A stretch of DNA of 36,681 bases from Pseudomonadota bacterium (GTDB lineage: Bacteria; Pseudomonadota; Gammaproteobacteria; Burkholderiales; Burkholderiaceae_D). Positions 18,543 through 27,176 of this stretch are shown one piece after another. The position numbers and the translations under genes are program-made. The stretch's first letter is position 1, and each line of letters begins with the position of its first letter. The notes below the pieces were generated by a model, which saw only the letters and a list, made by a program, of their open reading frames with translations, was not told the origin of the DNA and did not search any database. The DNA is taken from positions 1 through 36,681 of the forward strand of contig JAEXJM010000032.1 in assembly GCA_023449275.1 (NCBI GenBank), read 5' to 3'.

Positions 18543-18560
18543 CAGGGATGTTATCCCTTT
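18529..18560 (+). terminator. Hairpin terminator overlapping the spoT stop codon
   Basis: GGGATAACATC (18529-18539) and GATGTTATCCC (18547-18557) form a perfect 11-bp stem with a 7-nt loop that contains the spoT TGA stop (18540-18542). Only three T follow, so termination strength is uncertain; it may mainly protect the 3' end. Confidence 0.65.
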
Positions 18561-18575
18561 ACATCGTTCAAAACG

Positions 18576-19820
18576 TCATCCCAGGGTCACTTTGGCGAAT
18601 TTGCGTTTGCCGACCTGAACGACAAAACTGCCGGCTTCCACTTTCAGCCCCCTGTCGCTGATTGTCTGGCTATCGATACGGACACCTCCCTGATCGACCA
18701 GACGCAGAGCTTCCGAGGTGGATGCACATAAACCGGCCTGTTTCAGGAGCTGTCCGATTCCCAACGGGGCGCCACTTAAGCTAACGGCTGGAATGTCATC
18801 CGGAATGCCTCCGCGCGAACGTGCAACAAAATCTTCCAGAGCACCATCGGCTGCGCTTGCGGAATGGAAACGGGTGACGATTTCCTTGCCAAGCTCGACT
18901 TTCACGTCACGAGGATTTCTGCCGTTCGCCACTTCCTCTTTCAGGCGGTCGATTTCAGCAATCGACTTGAACGACAGGAGATCGTAATAACGCCACATCA
19001 TTTCGTCTGAAATGCTCATCAGTTTGCCGAACATGACATTGGCAGGTTCGGTAATGCCCACATAATTTCCCTTGGATTTGGACATTTTTTCAACGCCATC
19101 AAGACCTTCCAGAAGCGGCATCGTCAGAATGCACTGTGGTTCCTGATGGTAATGGCGTTGCAGTTCACGTCCGACCAGCAGGTTGAACTTCTGGTCTGTG
19201 CCGCCCAGCTCCATATCGGACTGCAAGGCGACAGAGTCATACCCCTGCATCAGTGGATAGAGCAGTTCATGAACGGAAATCGGAAAACCGTTTTTGAAAC
19301 GGTTCGCAAAATCCTCACGTTCCATGATTCGTGCAAGCGTATATTGCGAAGCCAGCTGGATCATACCCGCGGCACCAAGCTTGTCACTCCATTCCGAGTT
19401 ATACCGGATTTCTGTTTTTTCCGGATCAAGCACCAGACTGGCCTGCGAGAAATAGGTCATGGCGTTTTCCTTGACCTGTTCACGGGTCAATGGAGGACGG
19501 GTGATATTTCTGCCGCTGGGATCACCGATCATCGAAGTGAAATCGCCGATCAGGAAAATCACGACATGACCCAGATTCTGCAACTGGCGCATTTTGTTCA
19601 GCACAACGGTATGCCCCAGATGCAGGTCAGGTGCCGTCGGATCCAGCCCCAGCTTGATCCTGAGAGGCTTGCCGGTTTTTTCGGAACGAGCCAGTTTTTG
19701 CGCGAATTCGGATTCGATCAGAAGCTCGTCACATCCACGCAATGTGATCGCCAGCGCTTCCCTGACAGAATCGGTCAAGGGCAACTGGTCTGCTTCAGGC
19801 GAAGAATTTTTTTCGTTCAT
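18576..19820 (-). CDS. tyrS: Tyrosyl-tRNA synthetase
   Basis: A 414-residue class I aminoacyl-tRNA synthetase that charges tRNA-Tyr. The HIGH motif reads HLGH (67-70) and KMSKS is at 245-249. GGTDQKFN (206-213) contributes to the tyrosine pocket. An S4 RNA-binding domain fills the last 70 or so residues. The motif style resembles the TyrZ-like subgroup found in many betaproteobacteria rather than the E. coli TyrS subgroup. The ATG at 19820 has only weak Shine-Dalgarno similarity. It is convergent with spoT and divergent from the M23 peptidase gene. Confidence 0.96.
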   Translation of the reverse strand: MNEKNSSPEADQLPLTDSVREALAITLRGCDELLIESEFAQKLARSEKTGKPLRIKLGLDPTAPDLHLGHTVVLNKMRQLQNLGHVVIFLIGDFTSMIGDPSGRNITRPPLTREQVKENAMTYFSQASLVLDPEKTEIRYNSEWSDKLGAAGMIQLASQYTLARIMEREDFANRFKNGFPISVHELLYPLMQGYDSVALQSDMELGGTDQKFNLLVGRELQRHYHQEPQCILTMPLLEGLDGVEKMSKSKGNYVGITEPANVMFGKLMSISDEMMWRYYDLLSFKSIAEIDRLKEEVANGRNPRDVKVELGKEIVTRFHSASAADGALEDFVARSRGGIPDDIPAVSLSGAPLGIGQLLKQAGLCASTSEALRLVDQGGVRIDSQTISDRGLKVEAGSFVVQVGKRKFAKVTLG

Positions 19821-19845
19821 TTCACTAATTTATGACAGTTTGTAT

Positions 19846-19854
19846 TGGTATAAT
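19846..19854 (+). promoter_or_regulatory. Extended -10 promoter for the M23 peptidase gene
   Basis: TGGTATAAT (19846-19854) is a perfect -10 element with the extended TGn motif, about 105 bp before the peptidase ATG. No good -35 match is seen at the normal distance, which the extended element can compensate for. Confidence 0.5.
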
Positions 19855-19959
19855 GTGGTTTTTCGGCAATTTTGCAGATGCCTGATCCTATAAAAACAAC
19901 AAGAAGAGAATGGTGCAAAAAAGTGAATTTTAACTGATTGCGGCAATAAGAGGAATTTA

Positions 19960-21381
19960 ATGCGGTTCATCGAGAAACTGAAACGTCTTCCATCTATCGG
20001 GAAAGCAAAAGAATTTCTCCTGGCTGGCGAATTAAAACGACGTCCCCTGTGCCAGAAAGCGAAAAAATACCTTCTTGGCCGCTGCCAGAAAACCCGCAGT
20101 GTTTCACTTGTCGCCCTATCCTTCGCTTTCATCGCGTTCGGCGCGGCGGCAACCGCTCCCGGTTCCCCACCTGACAAGAATAACATCGCGATCAAGACCA
20201 TTGAGGAAGAATTACCCCTTCCATCCCTGTCCGACCAGCTTGAAAAGCTGCGTGGTGAAAGACAGTTTTTTGCCCGGGAAGACAAGATCCGTCCGGGCGA
20301 CACGCTCGGTACCCTGTTGACACGCCTCGGAGTCGATGATCAGGAAGCGGTCCAGTTCATCAAGTCGGACGAAAAGGCCAGGGCATTTCTCCATTTGAAA
20401 GCCGGCCGGACCATTCAGGCCAGAACCGATGACAGAGGTGTACTTTACTGGCTTTCCGCTGCGGCAGCCGATCCGCAGGATGGCATTACCATCGAAGTGA
20501 CACGAAACGATGCCGGTTTTACGTCTTCCAATGCCGTCGCACAGCTGGAAAGAATTGTGGAAATGCGTTCCGGCACGATCCAGTCCTCCCTTTTCGCCGC
20601 AACCGATACAGCGGGTGTGCCGGATGCGATCACGAAAAAATTCATTGAAATGTTTTCCACCCATGTCGATTTCAATTCCGATTTGCGCCGTGGCGATCAC
20701 TTCAATATCGTTTATGAAACGTTCTGGCAAAATGGCAAATTGCTCAGAACCGGCAACATCCTTGCGGCTGAGTTCGTCAATGCCGGAGAAGCCCATCAGA
20801 CGGTCTGGTTCGAACGGGCTCCGGGAAAAGGCGGCTATTATGATTTCAACGGCAAATCCAACAAGAAAGCCTTTTTGAAATCACCGCTTGAATTCACCCG
20901 TGTATCATCTGGCTTCGCGACGCGCGTTCACCCTGTTACCGGCAATATCCGCCAGCACAAAGGTATCGATTTCGCAGCGCCTACCGGCACACCGATTCGT
21001 GCAGCGGCAGATGGTACGATCCATTTCTCGGGCTGGCAGAACGGCTATGGCAACTTCATCGTGCTCAAACACTGGGGGGCATATTCAACGGCATATGGAC
21101 ATATGAGCCGGATTGCGCCGGGCATGAAAAAAGGCAAGAAAGTCAGCCAGGGTGACATCATCGGTTACGTGGGATCTACCGGAATGAGCACTGGCCCGCA
21201 TCTGCATTATGAATTCAGGGTCAACAACGTTCAGCAAAATCCGGCGAAAGTGGATATGCCGAATGTCAATCCATTGACCCCCAAGGAAATGGCAAAATTC
21301 AAATCGAATCTGGCCGATATGCAGCACCGCTTTACCCTGATGGATGCGTCTGCCAATCAAAGACAGACTGCCAGCAACTGA
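19960..21381 (+). CDS. M23 family murein endopeptidase (MepM-like)
   Basis: A 473-residue membrane-anchored LytM/M23 zinc peptidase that probably cuts peptide cross-links in peptidoglycan to allow wall growth. A basic cytoplasmic start is followed by one transmembrane segment at about 47-64. A LysM/OapA-like region around residues 108-155 (IRPGDTLGTLLTRLGV) should bind murein. The C-terminal M23 domain has zinc ligands H333 and D337 (HKGID) and H416 in GPHLHYE, with H414 catalytic, so it looks active rather than an EnvC-like activator. AGAGGA precedes the ATG at 19960. anmK follows after 20 bp, pairing wall cleavage with recycling. Confidence 0.92.
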   Translation: MRFIEKLKRLPSIGKAKEFLLAGELKRRPLCQKAKKYLLGRCQKTRSVSLVALSFAFIAFGAAATAPGSPPDKNNIAIKTIEEELPLPSLSDQLEKLRGERQFFAREDKIRPGDTLGTLLTRLGVDDQEAVQFIKSDEKARAFLHLKAGRTIQARTDDRGVLYWLSAAAADPQDGITIEVTRNDAGFTSSNAVAQLERIVEMRSGTIQSSLFAATDTAGVPDAITKKFIEMFSTHVDFNSDLRRGDHFNIVYETFWQNGKLLRTGNILAAEFVNAGEAHQTVWFERAPGKGGYYDFNGKSNKKAFLKSPLEFTRVSSGFATRVHPVTGNIRQHKGIDFAAPTGTPIRAAADGTIHFSGWQNGYGNFIVLKHWGAYSTAYGHMSRIAPGMKKGKKVSQGDIIGYVGSTGMSTGPHLHYEFRVNNVQQNPAKVDMPNVNPLTPKEMAKFKSNLADMQHRFTLMDASANQRQTASN

Positions 21382-21401
21382 CCGCATAAGTTCTTATCGA
21401 A

Positions 21402-22529
21402 ATGTCTTTATACATAGGCCTGATGTCAGGCACCAGTCTGGATGGCGTTGACGGTGTCCTGACATCGATACCCGACCATTACGATGGCGGCAAGATCGAT
21501 ATTCTTGCAAGCGCTCATGTTCCGTTCGATGAGGATCTGCGTGCCCAACTGATGTCCCTTCAGTCACCTGGTCATAATGAAATTGAAAAAGAATCGCTTG
21601 CCGCCAATCGGCTGGCGATTTTATATGCCGAATGCGTTTACACCCTGATTCAGATAAAGGGAATTTCCCCCCGGGATGTGACTGCCATCGGTGCACACGG
21701 CCAAACCATCCGTCATCGTCCTGAACTCGGTTTTACACGCCAGACCAATAATCCAGCTCTTCTTGCCGAGCTCACGCAGATCGACGTCATTGCCGATTTC
21801 AGAAGCAGGGATATTGCCGCGAATGGTCAGGGCGCACCTCTGGTACCGGCTTTCCACTACGCTGTTTTCGGCAGCCAGTTCCATTCACGTGCCGTCATCA
21901 ATATCGGTGGTATCGCCAATATCAGCATTCTGAATCCGGATGGATCGGTTTCAGGTTTTGATACCGGTCCTGGCAACATGCTTATGGATGCATGGATCGG
22001 GAAACATTTGAAAAAGAATTACGATGAAGACGGCAAATGGGGGCGAAGCGGAGTCTGTTCAGACGACTTGCTCGAGGCACTGTTAAATGAATCCTTTTTC
22101 CGCCAGATGCCTCCCAAAAGCACCGGACGTGACCTGTTCAACCTGAACTGGCTGGATGCAAAAATTTCCTTATCGGAAGCATTCGAGCGGCTTGAATCTT
22201 CCGATGTTCAGGCAACCCTGACAAACCTGACTGCTGAGACGATTGCCGATGCCGTCCTCAATCATGCTTCTTATATCGAGGATATTTACGTATGTGGCGG
22301 TGGAGCGAAAAATCCCTTCCTGATGAAACTGATCGGGAAACGGCTCCAGAAGAAAAACATCACCGCCAGTCTGCAAACGAGTGCCAGATTGGGAGTGGAT
22401 CCGATGCATGTCGAGTCACTTGCCTTTGCCTGGCTGGCCCATCGTTTCGTCATCGGCAAACCGGGCAATCTTCCCCCGGTTACCGGCGCGCGGGGGCTCC
22501 GTAAACTGGGAGCCCTTTATCCTGCCTGA
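21402..22529 (+). CDS. anmK: Anhydro-N-acetylmuramic acid kinase
   Basis: A 375-residue sugar kinase that opens and phosphorylates 1,6-anhydro-MurNAc, released during murein turnover, to MurNAc-6-phosphate. The ATP-binding block GLMSGTSLDGVD (6-17) is diagnostic. GAHGQT, FRSRDIAANGQGAPLVP and NIGGIAN are the other family signatures. The length agrees with the family (about 370). It starts 20 bp after the M23 peptidase stop, in what is almost certainly one operon. No terminator is obvious in the 47 bp before the convergent signalling gene. Confidence 0.97.
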   Translation: MSLYIGLMSGTSLDGVDGVLTSIPDHYDGGKIDILASAHVPFDEDLRAQLMSLQSPGHNEIEKESLAANRLAILYAECVYTLIQIKGISPRDVTAIGAHGQTIRHRPELGFTRQTNNPALLAELTQIDVIADFRSRDIAANGQGAPLVPAFHYAVFGSQFHSRAVINIGGIANISILNPDGSVSGFDTGPGNMLMDAWIGKHLKKNYDEDGKWGRSGVCSDDLLEALLNESFFRQMPPKSTGRDLFNLNWLDAKISLSEAFERLESSDVQATLTNLTAETIADAVLNHASYIEDIYVCGGGAKNPFLMKLIGKRLQKKNITASLQTSARLGVDPMHVESLAFAWLAHRFVIGKPGNLPPVTGARGLRKLGALYPA

Positions 22530-22576
22530 TTCCAGAATCCGGCCATCCGAACCGGACAGGGAAAAACCGGTAAATC

Positions 22577-24706
22577 CTATTTGAGCGTATGATGGTTTTC
22601 GACCACATTGGTCAGCACGGTTTTGAAATCCGAATTGCCCATTGTATGGCTATAAAAAGCATAACTGTTCTTGCCGCGCTCCTTGGCGTAATACAGCGCC
22701 CTGTCTGCATTATGGAACAGTTCTTCATATGTCATTCCGTCACGGGGGAAAAGAGATATGCCGACACTGCAGGAAACGTTGTATTTGTCGATCAATTCCT
22801 TATAGGTTTTCCTGAACAGGTCGCAAATGTCCTGCGCTTTTTCGGCAATGGCTTTTTCAGATGAGGAATTGCGAAGAAAAGCGACGAATTCGTCACCACC
22901 GATGCGCCCGACAATATCGGTCGAACGGACTTTCCGCTTGATTTCGCTGGCAATATATCTCAGGATCTCATCTCCGAACATATGGCCGAGATTGTCGTTG
23001 ATGGCCTTGAAATTATCGATATCGATAAAGAAAAAGGCGCCCGCTTCCTTTTTGTTTCCGTCAAACAGGCTGACAAGTCGTTCCCTGATCCGTTTGCGAT
23101 TGTCCAGTTCCGTCAGGGAATCCATATTGGCCTGTTTTCTCAACAGGTTGGCTTCGATCTTGCGCTCATGAATGTTGACGAGCTTGCCAAGATAGCCGAT
23201 ACATTCCACATTGGTTTCCGTATTCCACAAGGCATGGACATTGACTTCAAACCACTCGAATCCCTGATCGGGAACCATCATGCGAAGCTCGATCCGGCAA
23301 CTCGGAAACCTGGGAGTCAATTCAGTCAGACGCCGCAGGAACCGGGACCGGTCTTCAGAATGGATGACCTGGGAATGCTCGATAGTGTCCCGCGCATTGG
23401 GTATGCGAATGTCACGATGGAAAAGATCGTAATATTTTTCAGAAAATTCCAGCACATCCGATTTTGTGTCGTAATTGAAGACAATGTCGCCGGACAATTC
23501 GGACAGAATACGATATTTTTCCCGCTCCAGTTCAAGCAGCCTCAAGGTTCTGGAAGACAAGCCCGTATCTTCCGTTTTGGGCACCGCTTCCAGTGGAGAT
23601 TCGAAAGTGCATGCGGTAAATTCCGCATCCGCCATTTCTTCATTGGACACCAGATCCCGCTCAAGGACAGAGGCCATCTTGATGAATACATCCAGCAATT
23701 TCGGATTGAAAACCCCGCATTCGCCATCCAGAATCATTTTGACGGCCTTTTCATGCGAATAGGCATTTTTATAGACCCGTTTGCTGGTCAGTGCATCATA
23801 GACATCCGCCAGTGAAACGACCTGTGCCCATATCGGAATGTTGTCACCTTTCAGTTTGTCAGGATAACCGTTCCCGTCCCAGCGTTCGTGATGGTGACGG
23901 CAGATCTCATAACAGAAACGGAAATATTCCTCATCCTGTGCGTAGTGAATGCTTTGGAGAAATTCGCACCCACGAATACAATGCGCCTTCATGATCTCGA
24001 ACTCTTCCGCCGTCAGTTTGCCCGGCTTGTTCAGGATGTAATCGGGAATGGCGATTTTACCGATATCATGCATCGCCGAGGCACTTGAAATCTTTTCGAT
24101 ATGATAGGGGGAAAGCTCGTATTCAGGATACTCGTTCGAGATTGCCTCAAGAAGGATCTGGGTAGTATGCCTGATACGTTTGATATGTTGCCCGGATTCG
24201 CAATTGCGGAATTCGACGGCCGTACTCAAAGTCTCGATCAGGAAGTTATTGACCTGATTGAGCTTGCAGGCCTGTTTTTCCAGTGTCTCGATCTGTTTTC
24301 CGACCAGTTTTTCCAGGTTGGATTTATGCATGAACAATTCGATGACGTTGGCGACACGCCGTTTGACGACTTCCGGATTGAATGGTTTGTTGATAATGTC
24401 GGAAACACCCAGCTGATAGCCCTGAAGCGCTGCCCTGTCAGAATTCTCGGAAGTGATCAGTACAACCGGGACGTTTTCGATCAGTTTTCTGTCGGACATC
24501 GCCTGCAAGACCTCGAAACCGTCCATCACCGGCATGACAATATCCAGCAATACCATTACAATCCGGTCAATGTTTTTTTCGAGAATATCAAGCGCCTCCT
24601 GACCGTCTTCGGCTTCGAGAATATGATAGGTGTCGCTGAAAAGCTCGGCCAGAATCGCCCTGTTCAGCTCGACGTCATCCACAATCAGAACGGTTTGTTT
24701 ATCCAT
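22577..24706 (-). CDS. Response regulator with HD-GYP, PAS-like and GGDEF domains (c-di-GMP signalling)
   Basis: A 709-residue cytosolic protein with four modules. The receiver domain (1-125) has phosphorylation site D55 in LLDIVMP, acidic D10/D11 and K107. The HD-GYP phosphodiesterase domain (about 150-345) has H213-D214 in HDIGKIAIPD, HHHERWDGNGYP and GYP at 280-282. A PAS-like region (about 400-515) follows. The diguanylate cyclase domain (about 525-690) has FFFIDIDNFKAIND, an intact GGDEF at 603-607 and the inhibitory-site RSTD at 594-597, exactly five residues upstream. Both making and breaking of c-di-GMP therefore look possible from one phosphorylation input. It follows hpt by 12 bp. 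The target process is unknown. Confidence 0.92.
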   Translation of the reverse strand: MDKQTVLIVDDVELNRAILAELFSDTYHILEAEDGQEALDILEKNIDRIVMVLLDIVMPVMDGFEVLQAMSDRKLIENVPVVLITSENSDRAALQGYQLGVSDIINKPFNPEVVKRRVANVIELFMHKSNLEKLVGKQIETLEKQACKLNQVNNFLIETLSTAVEFRNCESGQHIKRIRHTTQILLEAISNEYPEYELSPYHIEKISSASAMHDIGKIAIPDYILNKPGKLTAEEFEIMKAHCIRGCEFLQSIHYAQDEEYFRFCYEICRHHHERWDGNGYPDKLKGDNIPIWAQVVSLADVYDALTSKRVYKNAYSHEKAVKMILDGECGVFNPKLLDVFIKMASVLERDLVSNEEMADAEFTACTFESPLEAVPKTEDTGLSSRTLRLLELEREKYRILSELSGDIVFNYDTKSDVLEFSEKYYDLFHRDIRIPNARDTIEHSQVIHSEDRSRFLRRLTELTPRFPSCRIELRMMVPDQGFEWFEVNVHALWNTETNVECIGYLGKLVNIHERKIEANLLRKQANMDSLTELDNRKRIRERLVSLFDGNKKEAGAFFFIDIDNFKAINDNLGHMFGDEILRYIASEIKRKVRSTDIVGRIGGDEFVAFLRNSSSEKAIAEKAQDICDLFRKTYKELIDKYNVSCSVGISLFPRDGMTYEELFHNADRALYYAKERGKNSYAFYSHTMGNSDFKTVLTNVVENHHTLK

Positions 24707-24718
24707 CGGAATATTCCA

Positions 24719-25075
24719 CTACTCCAGGCGGTTTACACAGGCAACAACCTTTTCGTATTCTTTTCCCACTCTGGAAAATGCGATTCCGATATTGTCTTTA
24801 TCACAATGGTCAGCGCGGACAAGATTAACCACTTCGGCACTCAAATCGGAAAGATATTGAAAACCAAGATTGGCGGCGATCCCTTTCAGGGTATGGGCAG
24901 CCCGTTCAACATCACTGTAACGCTTGTCGTCAACAGCCGCCTGCAATTCCTGAAAAGTTTTGTCATCCGGAAATTTCTTGACAAATCGCCGCAGCAGATT
25001 TTCATTGTTGGAAAAACGGTTCAGGGTCATTTCATAGTCGACCCCGGCCAACTCCATTGCATCTTTAAGGTTCAT
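24719..25075 (-). CDS. Histidine phosphotransfer (Hpt) domain protein
   Basis: A 118-residue four-helix Hpt protein. H61 in AAHTLKGIAANLG is the phosphorylatable histidine in the standard H-x-L-K-G context. It should relay phosphate between receiver domains. The gene lies 12 bp upstream of the REC/HD-GYP/GGDEF gene in the same direction, so the two are co-transcribed and the receiver is the likely partner. GGAG lies 7-10 nt before the ATG at 25075. No histidine kinase is encoded in the window, so the phosphate source must be elsewhere. Confidence 0.9.
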   Translation of the reverse strand: MNLKDAMELAGVDYEMTLNRFSNNENLLRRFVKKFPDDKTFQELQAAVDDKRYSDVERAAHTLKGIAANLGFQYLSDLSAEVVNLVRADHCDKDNIGIAFSRVGKEYEKVVACVNRLE

Positions 25076-25158
25076 TCTGTTTCTCCGACCGTTCCCTGAC
25101 CAGTTTTCAATCCTGCACGGACAGCGATTCCACTCTGTTAAAAAAGCGGCAGGATTTC

Positions 25159-25180
25159 GTATAATCCGAGTTTATTATAC
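25159..25180. promoter_or_regulatory. Inverted repeat of two opposed -10-like boxes between hpt and dtd
   Basis: GTATAAT (25159-25165) and ATTATAC (25174-25180) are perfect inverted repeats with an 8-bp spacer. Each arm contains TATAAT, one reading towards dtd and one towards hpt. No good -35 element is visible for either. They could be overlapping divergent promoters or an operator. Confidence 0.4.
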
Positions 25181-25292
25181 TTTTTTCAACGAAACTTGCT
25201 TTTGGTTAATACTTTTTGGCCATTATTACAAATTCCAGTGCAAATAACACTTTATTGTTACATTAACGTTCCTGATAACGGAAAAGCATAAT

Positions 25293-25739
25293 ATGATTTC
25301 TCTTTTGCAACGTGTGAGCGAAGCCTGTGTCACGGTTGACGGGCAGGAAACCGGACGTATCGGCAAGGGCCTGCTTGTCCTGCTTTGTGCCGAAAAAAAT
25401 GATACGGAAAAAGAAGCGGATGCCTTATTGAACCGGTTGCTTGGCTACAGGGTATTTTCGGATGAGAACGGCAAAATGAACCTCTCGATCACGGCTATTG
25501 GTGGTGAACTGCTGATCGTTCCCCAATTTACGCTGGCAGCCGACACCCGTTCCGGAACACGTCCCTCTTTTTCACCTGCAGCCCCACCCGATATCGGGCA
25601 CGAACTTTTCGACTATTTTGTCGGACAGGCGAAACTGAAATTGCCTGTCGTCCAGACCGGCGCTTTCGGAGCCGACATGAAAGTGTCACTGATCAATGAC
25701 GGCCCGGTGACGTTCTGGCTGGAATCGCCCCGAAAATGA
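25293..25739 (+). CDS. dtd: D-aminoacyl-tRNA deacylase
   Basis: A 148-residue deacylase that hydrolyses D-aminoacyl-tRNA (and mischarged glycyl-tRNA-Ala) to protect translation. The N terminus MISLLQRVSEA, the GAFGADM block and the cis-Pro motif NDGPVT (135-140) are all as expected. The second signature, normally SQFTLxA, reads PQFTLAADT here: residue 77 is Pro, encoded CCC, in place of the near-invariant Ser, while T80 is kept. Length and start are normal. It begins the long plus-strand run. Confidence 0.95.
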   Translation: MISLLQRVSEACVTVDGQETGRIGKGLLVLLCAEKNDTEKEADALLNRLLGYRVFSDENGKMNLSITAIGGELLIVPQFTLAADTRSGTRPSFSPAAPPDIGHELFDYFVGQAKLKLPVVQTGAFGADMKVSLINDGPVTFWLESPRK

Positions 25740-25808
25740 TTCAGAATTCCTTCTTCATCTGGCAAAATAACGTTATCCCTTTTTATCCATGGCACTAAAG
25801 GAGCTTAC

Positions 25809-26444
25809 ATGAAACTTTCGAGCAACTCTTTTAAGGATGGTGCAGTCATTCCGTCACAATTCGCTTTTTGCAAAACCGATCCTGCTGCGCATGTCGCCAT
25901 GTCGGACAATAAGAATCCGCAACTGGAATGGAGTGATCTGCCTGCCGGTACCCGCTCGCTGGTATTGATATGCCATGATTTTGATGTTCCTTCCAAAGGC
26001 GATGATGTCAATCAGGAAGGCAAAACCATTCCGGTAGATCTGCCCCGAGTCGATTTCTATCACTGGGTAATGATCGATCTGCCCGCTTCGTTGAAATCCA
26101 TTTCCGCAGGTGAATTTTCCAGTGGCATTACGGCTCGCGGGAAAAACGGCCCGGATACGCTTTATGGCGCACGTCATGGCATTAATGACTACACCGGCTG
26201 GTTTGCGGGGGACAAGGACATGTCCGGCGATTATTACGGATATGACGGCCCTTGCCCGCCCTGGAATGATACCATTCCGCATCATTACGTTTTCACCCTG
26301 TATGCGCTGGATACGGACAAATTGCCTTTGACAGGCCGCTTCACCGGTCAGGATGTCCTGTCCGCCATGAAAGGTCACGTTCTGGACAAGGCCAGTATCA
26401 CAGGGGTCTATTCCCTGAATCCTGACGTGAAGCTGCCTGCATGA
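25809..26444 (+). CDS. YbhB/YbcL family (PEBP-like) protein
   Basis: A 211-residue phosphatidylethanolamine-binding-protein-like protein. The ligand-pocket blocks are present: HDFDVPS (56-62), YHW (84-86) and GYDGPCPPWND (144-154), with H158/H159 following. No signal peptide is seen, so it is probably cytosolic. Bacterial members have no agreed function; the Raf kinase inhibitor name reflects eukaryotic homologues only. AAAGGAG precedes the ATG. The stop is 4 bp from the start of the histidine phosphatase gene, implying coupled expression. Confidence 0.9.
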   Translation: MKLSSNSFKDGAVIPSQFAFCKTDPAAHVAMSDNKNPQLEWSDLPAGTRSLVLICHDFDVPSKGDDVNQEGKTIPVDLPRVDFYHWVMIDLPASLKSISAGEFSSGITARGKNGPDTLYGARHGINDYTGWFAGDKDMSGDYYGYDGPCPPWNDTIPHHYVFTLYALDTDKLPLTGRFTGQDVLSAMKGHVLDKASITGVYSLNPDVKLPA

Positions 26445-26448
26445 AAAC

Positions 26449-27114
26449 ATGGGATCCGGAACTGACATTCTGATCATCCGTCACGGACAGACTGACTGGA
26501 ACAGGAAGAAGCGCCTGCAGGGACACAGCGATATTCCTTTGAACGAGGAAGGAATCCGGCAAGCTCTTACGCTTGCCAAAACGCTGCAAAACGAACCACT
26601 GGATGCCATTTTCTCCAGTGACCTGCAGCGTGCCTGGCAAACAGCCAGTGAAATTGCAAAATGCCATAAACTGCCCGTTCATACAGACCGTATTTTCCGG
26701 GAGCGGTGTTATGGCATTTGCGAAGGCATGATGGCAGATGAAATTCGGGAAGCCTTTCCGAAATCCTATGAAGCCTGGTATGCCGCCGATCCGGATCACT
26801 TTTTCCCTGACGGCGAAAGAAAAACGGAAAGTCCTCGACAGTTTCATCATCGTGCCATGAACGCCATTCTGAATGTGGCGGCTTCGCATTCCGGGAAAAA
26901 GGTGGCCATCGTCACCCACTTCGGCGTTATCGAAACCGCTTATCGCCTCGCGCAGGACATCCCGCTCGGAATCCGGTGCAGGATGCCTGTCCTCAATACC
27001 AGCATAAACCGTTTCAGGTTCATTGATGGAAAGCTCGAACTGCTGAAATGGGGAGAAGCGGCGCATCTGGAAGAAGCCAGGAAGCCAGCCGTCGATTATT
27101 ACAAGCATTTCTGA
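26449..27114 (+). CDS. Histidine phosphatase family protein (phosphoglycerate mutase-like)
   Basis: A 221-residue histidine phosphatase superfamily protein. The phospho-acceptor H12 is in IIRHGQTDWN, R61 is in SSDLQRAWQTA, E85 is in RERCYG and the second histidine H157 is in VTHFGV. This set favours a GpmB/CobC-like phosphatase over a true glycolytic mutase, and the substrate is not predictable. It starts 4 bp after the PEBP-like gene and is followed by a terminator-like hairpin. Confidence 0.88.
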   Translation: MGSGTDILIIRHGQTDWNRKKRLQGHSDIPLNEEGIRQALTLAKTLQNEPLDAIFSSDLQRAWQTASEIAKCHKLPVHTDRIFRERCYGICEGMMADEIREAFPKSYEAWYAADPDHFFPDGERKTESPRQFHHRAMNAILNVAASHSGKKVAIVTHFGVIETAYRLAQDIPLGIRCRMPVLNTSINRFRFIDGKLELLKWGEAAHLEEARKPAVDYYKHF

Positions 27115-27117
27115 CAC

Positions 27118-27143
27118 AAATTGCCTGTTTTTTAGGCAATTTT
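27118..27143 (+). terminator. Terminator-like hairpin after the histidine phosphatase gene
   Basis: AAATTGCCT (27118-27126) and AGGCAATTT (27134-27142) form a perfect 9-bp stem with a 7-nt loop rich in T. Only a few T follow (to 27143), so it may be a moderate terminator. Confidence 0.6.
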
Positions 27144-27144
27144 C

Positions 27145-27153
27145 TGGTAAAAT
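27145..27153 (+). promoter_or_regulatory. Candidate extended -10 promoter of dusB
   Basis: TGGTAAAAT (27145-27153): a 5/6 -10 element with an extended TGn, 24 bp before the dusB ATG and directly after the preceding hairpin. There is no clear -35. Confidence 0.4.
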
Positions 27154-27176
27154 AGCCTTTTATTTTCTTTCCTACC

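Noticed and set aside
24101..25099. 332-codon plus-strand frame opposite the REC/HD-GYP/GGDEF and hpt genes
   Set aside because: It is an antisense shadow of two clearly recognisable proteins and has no family features of its own.
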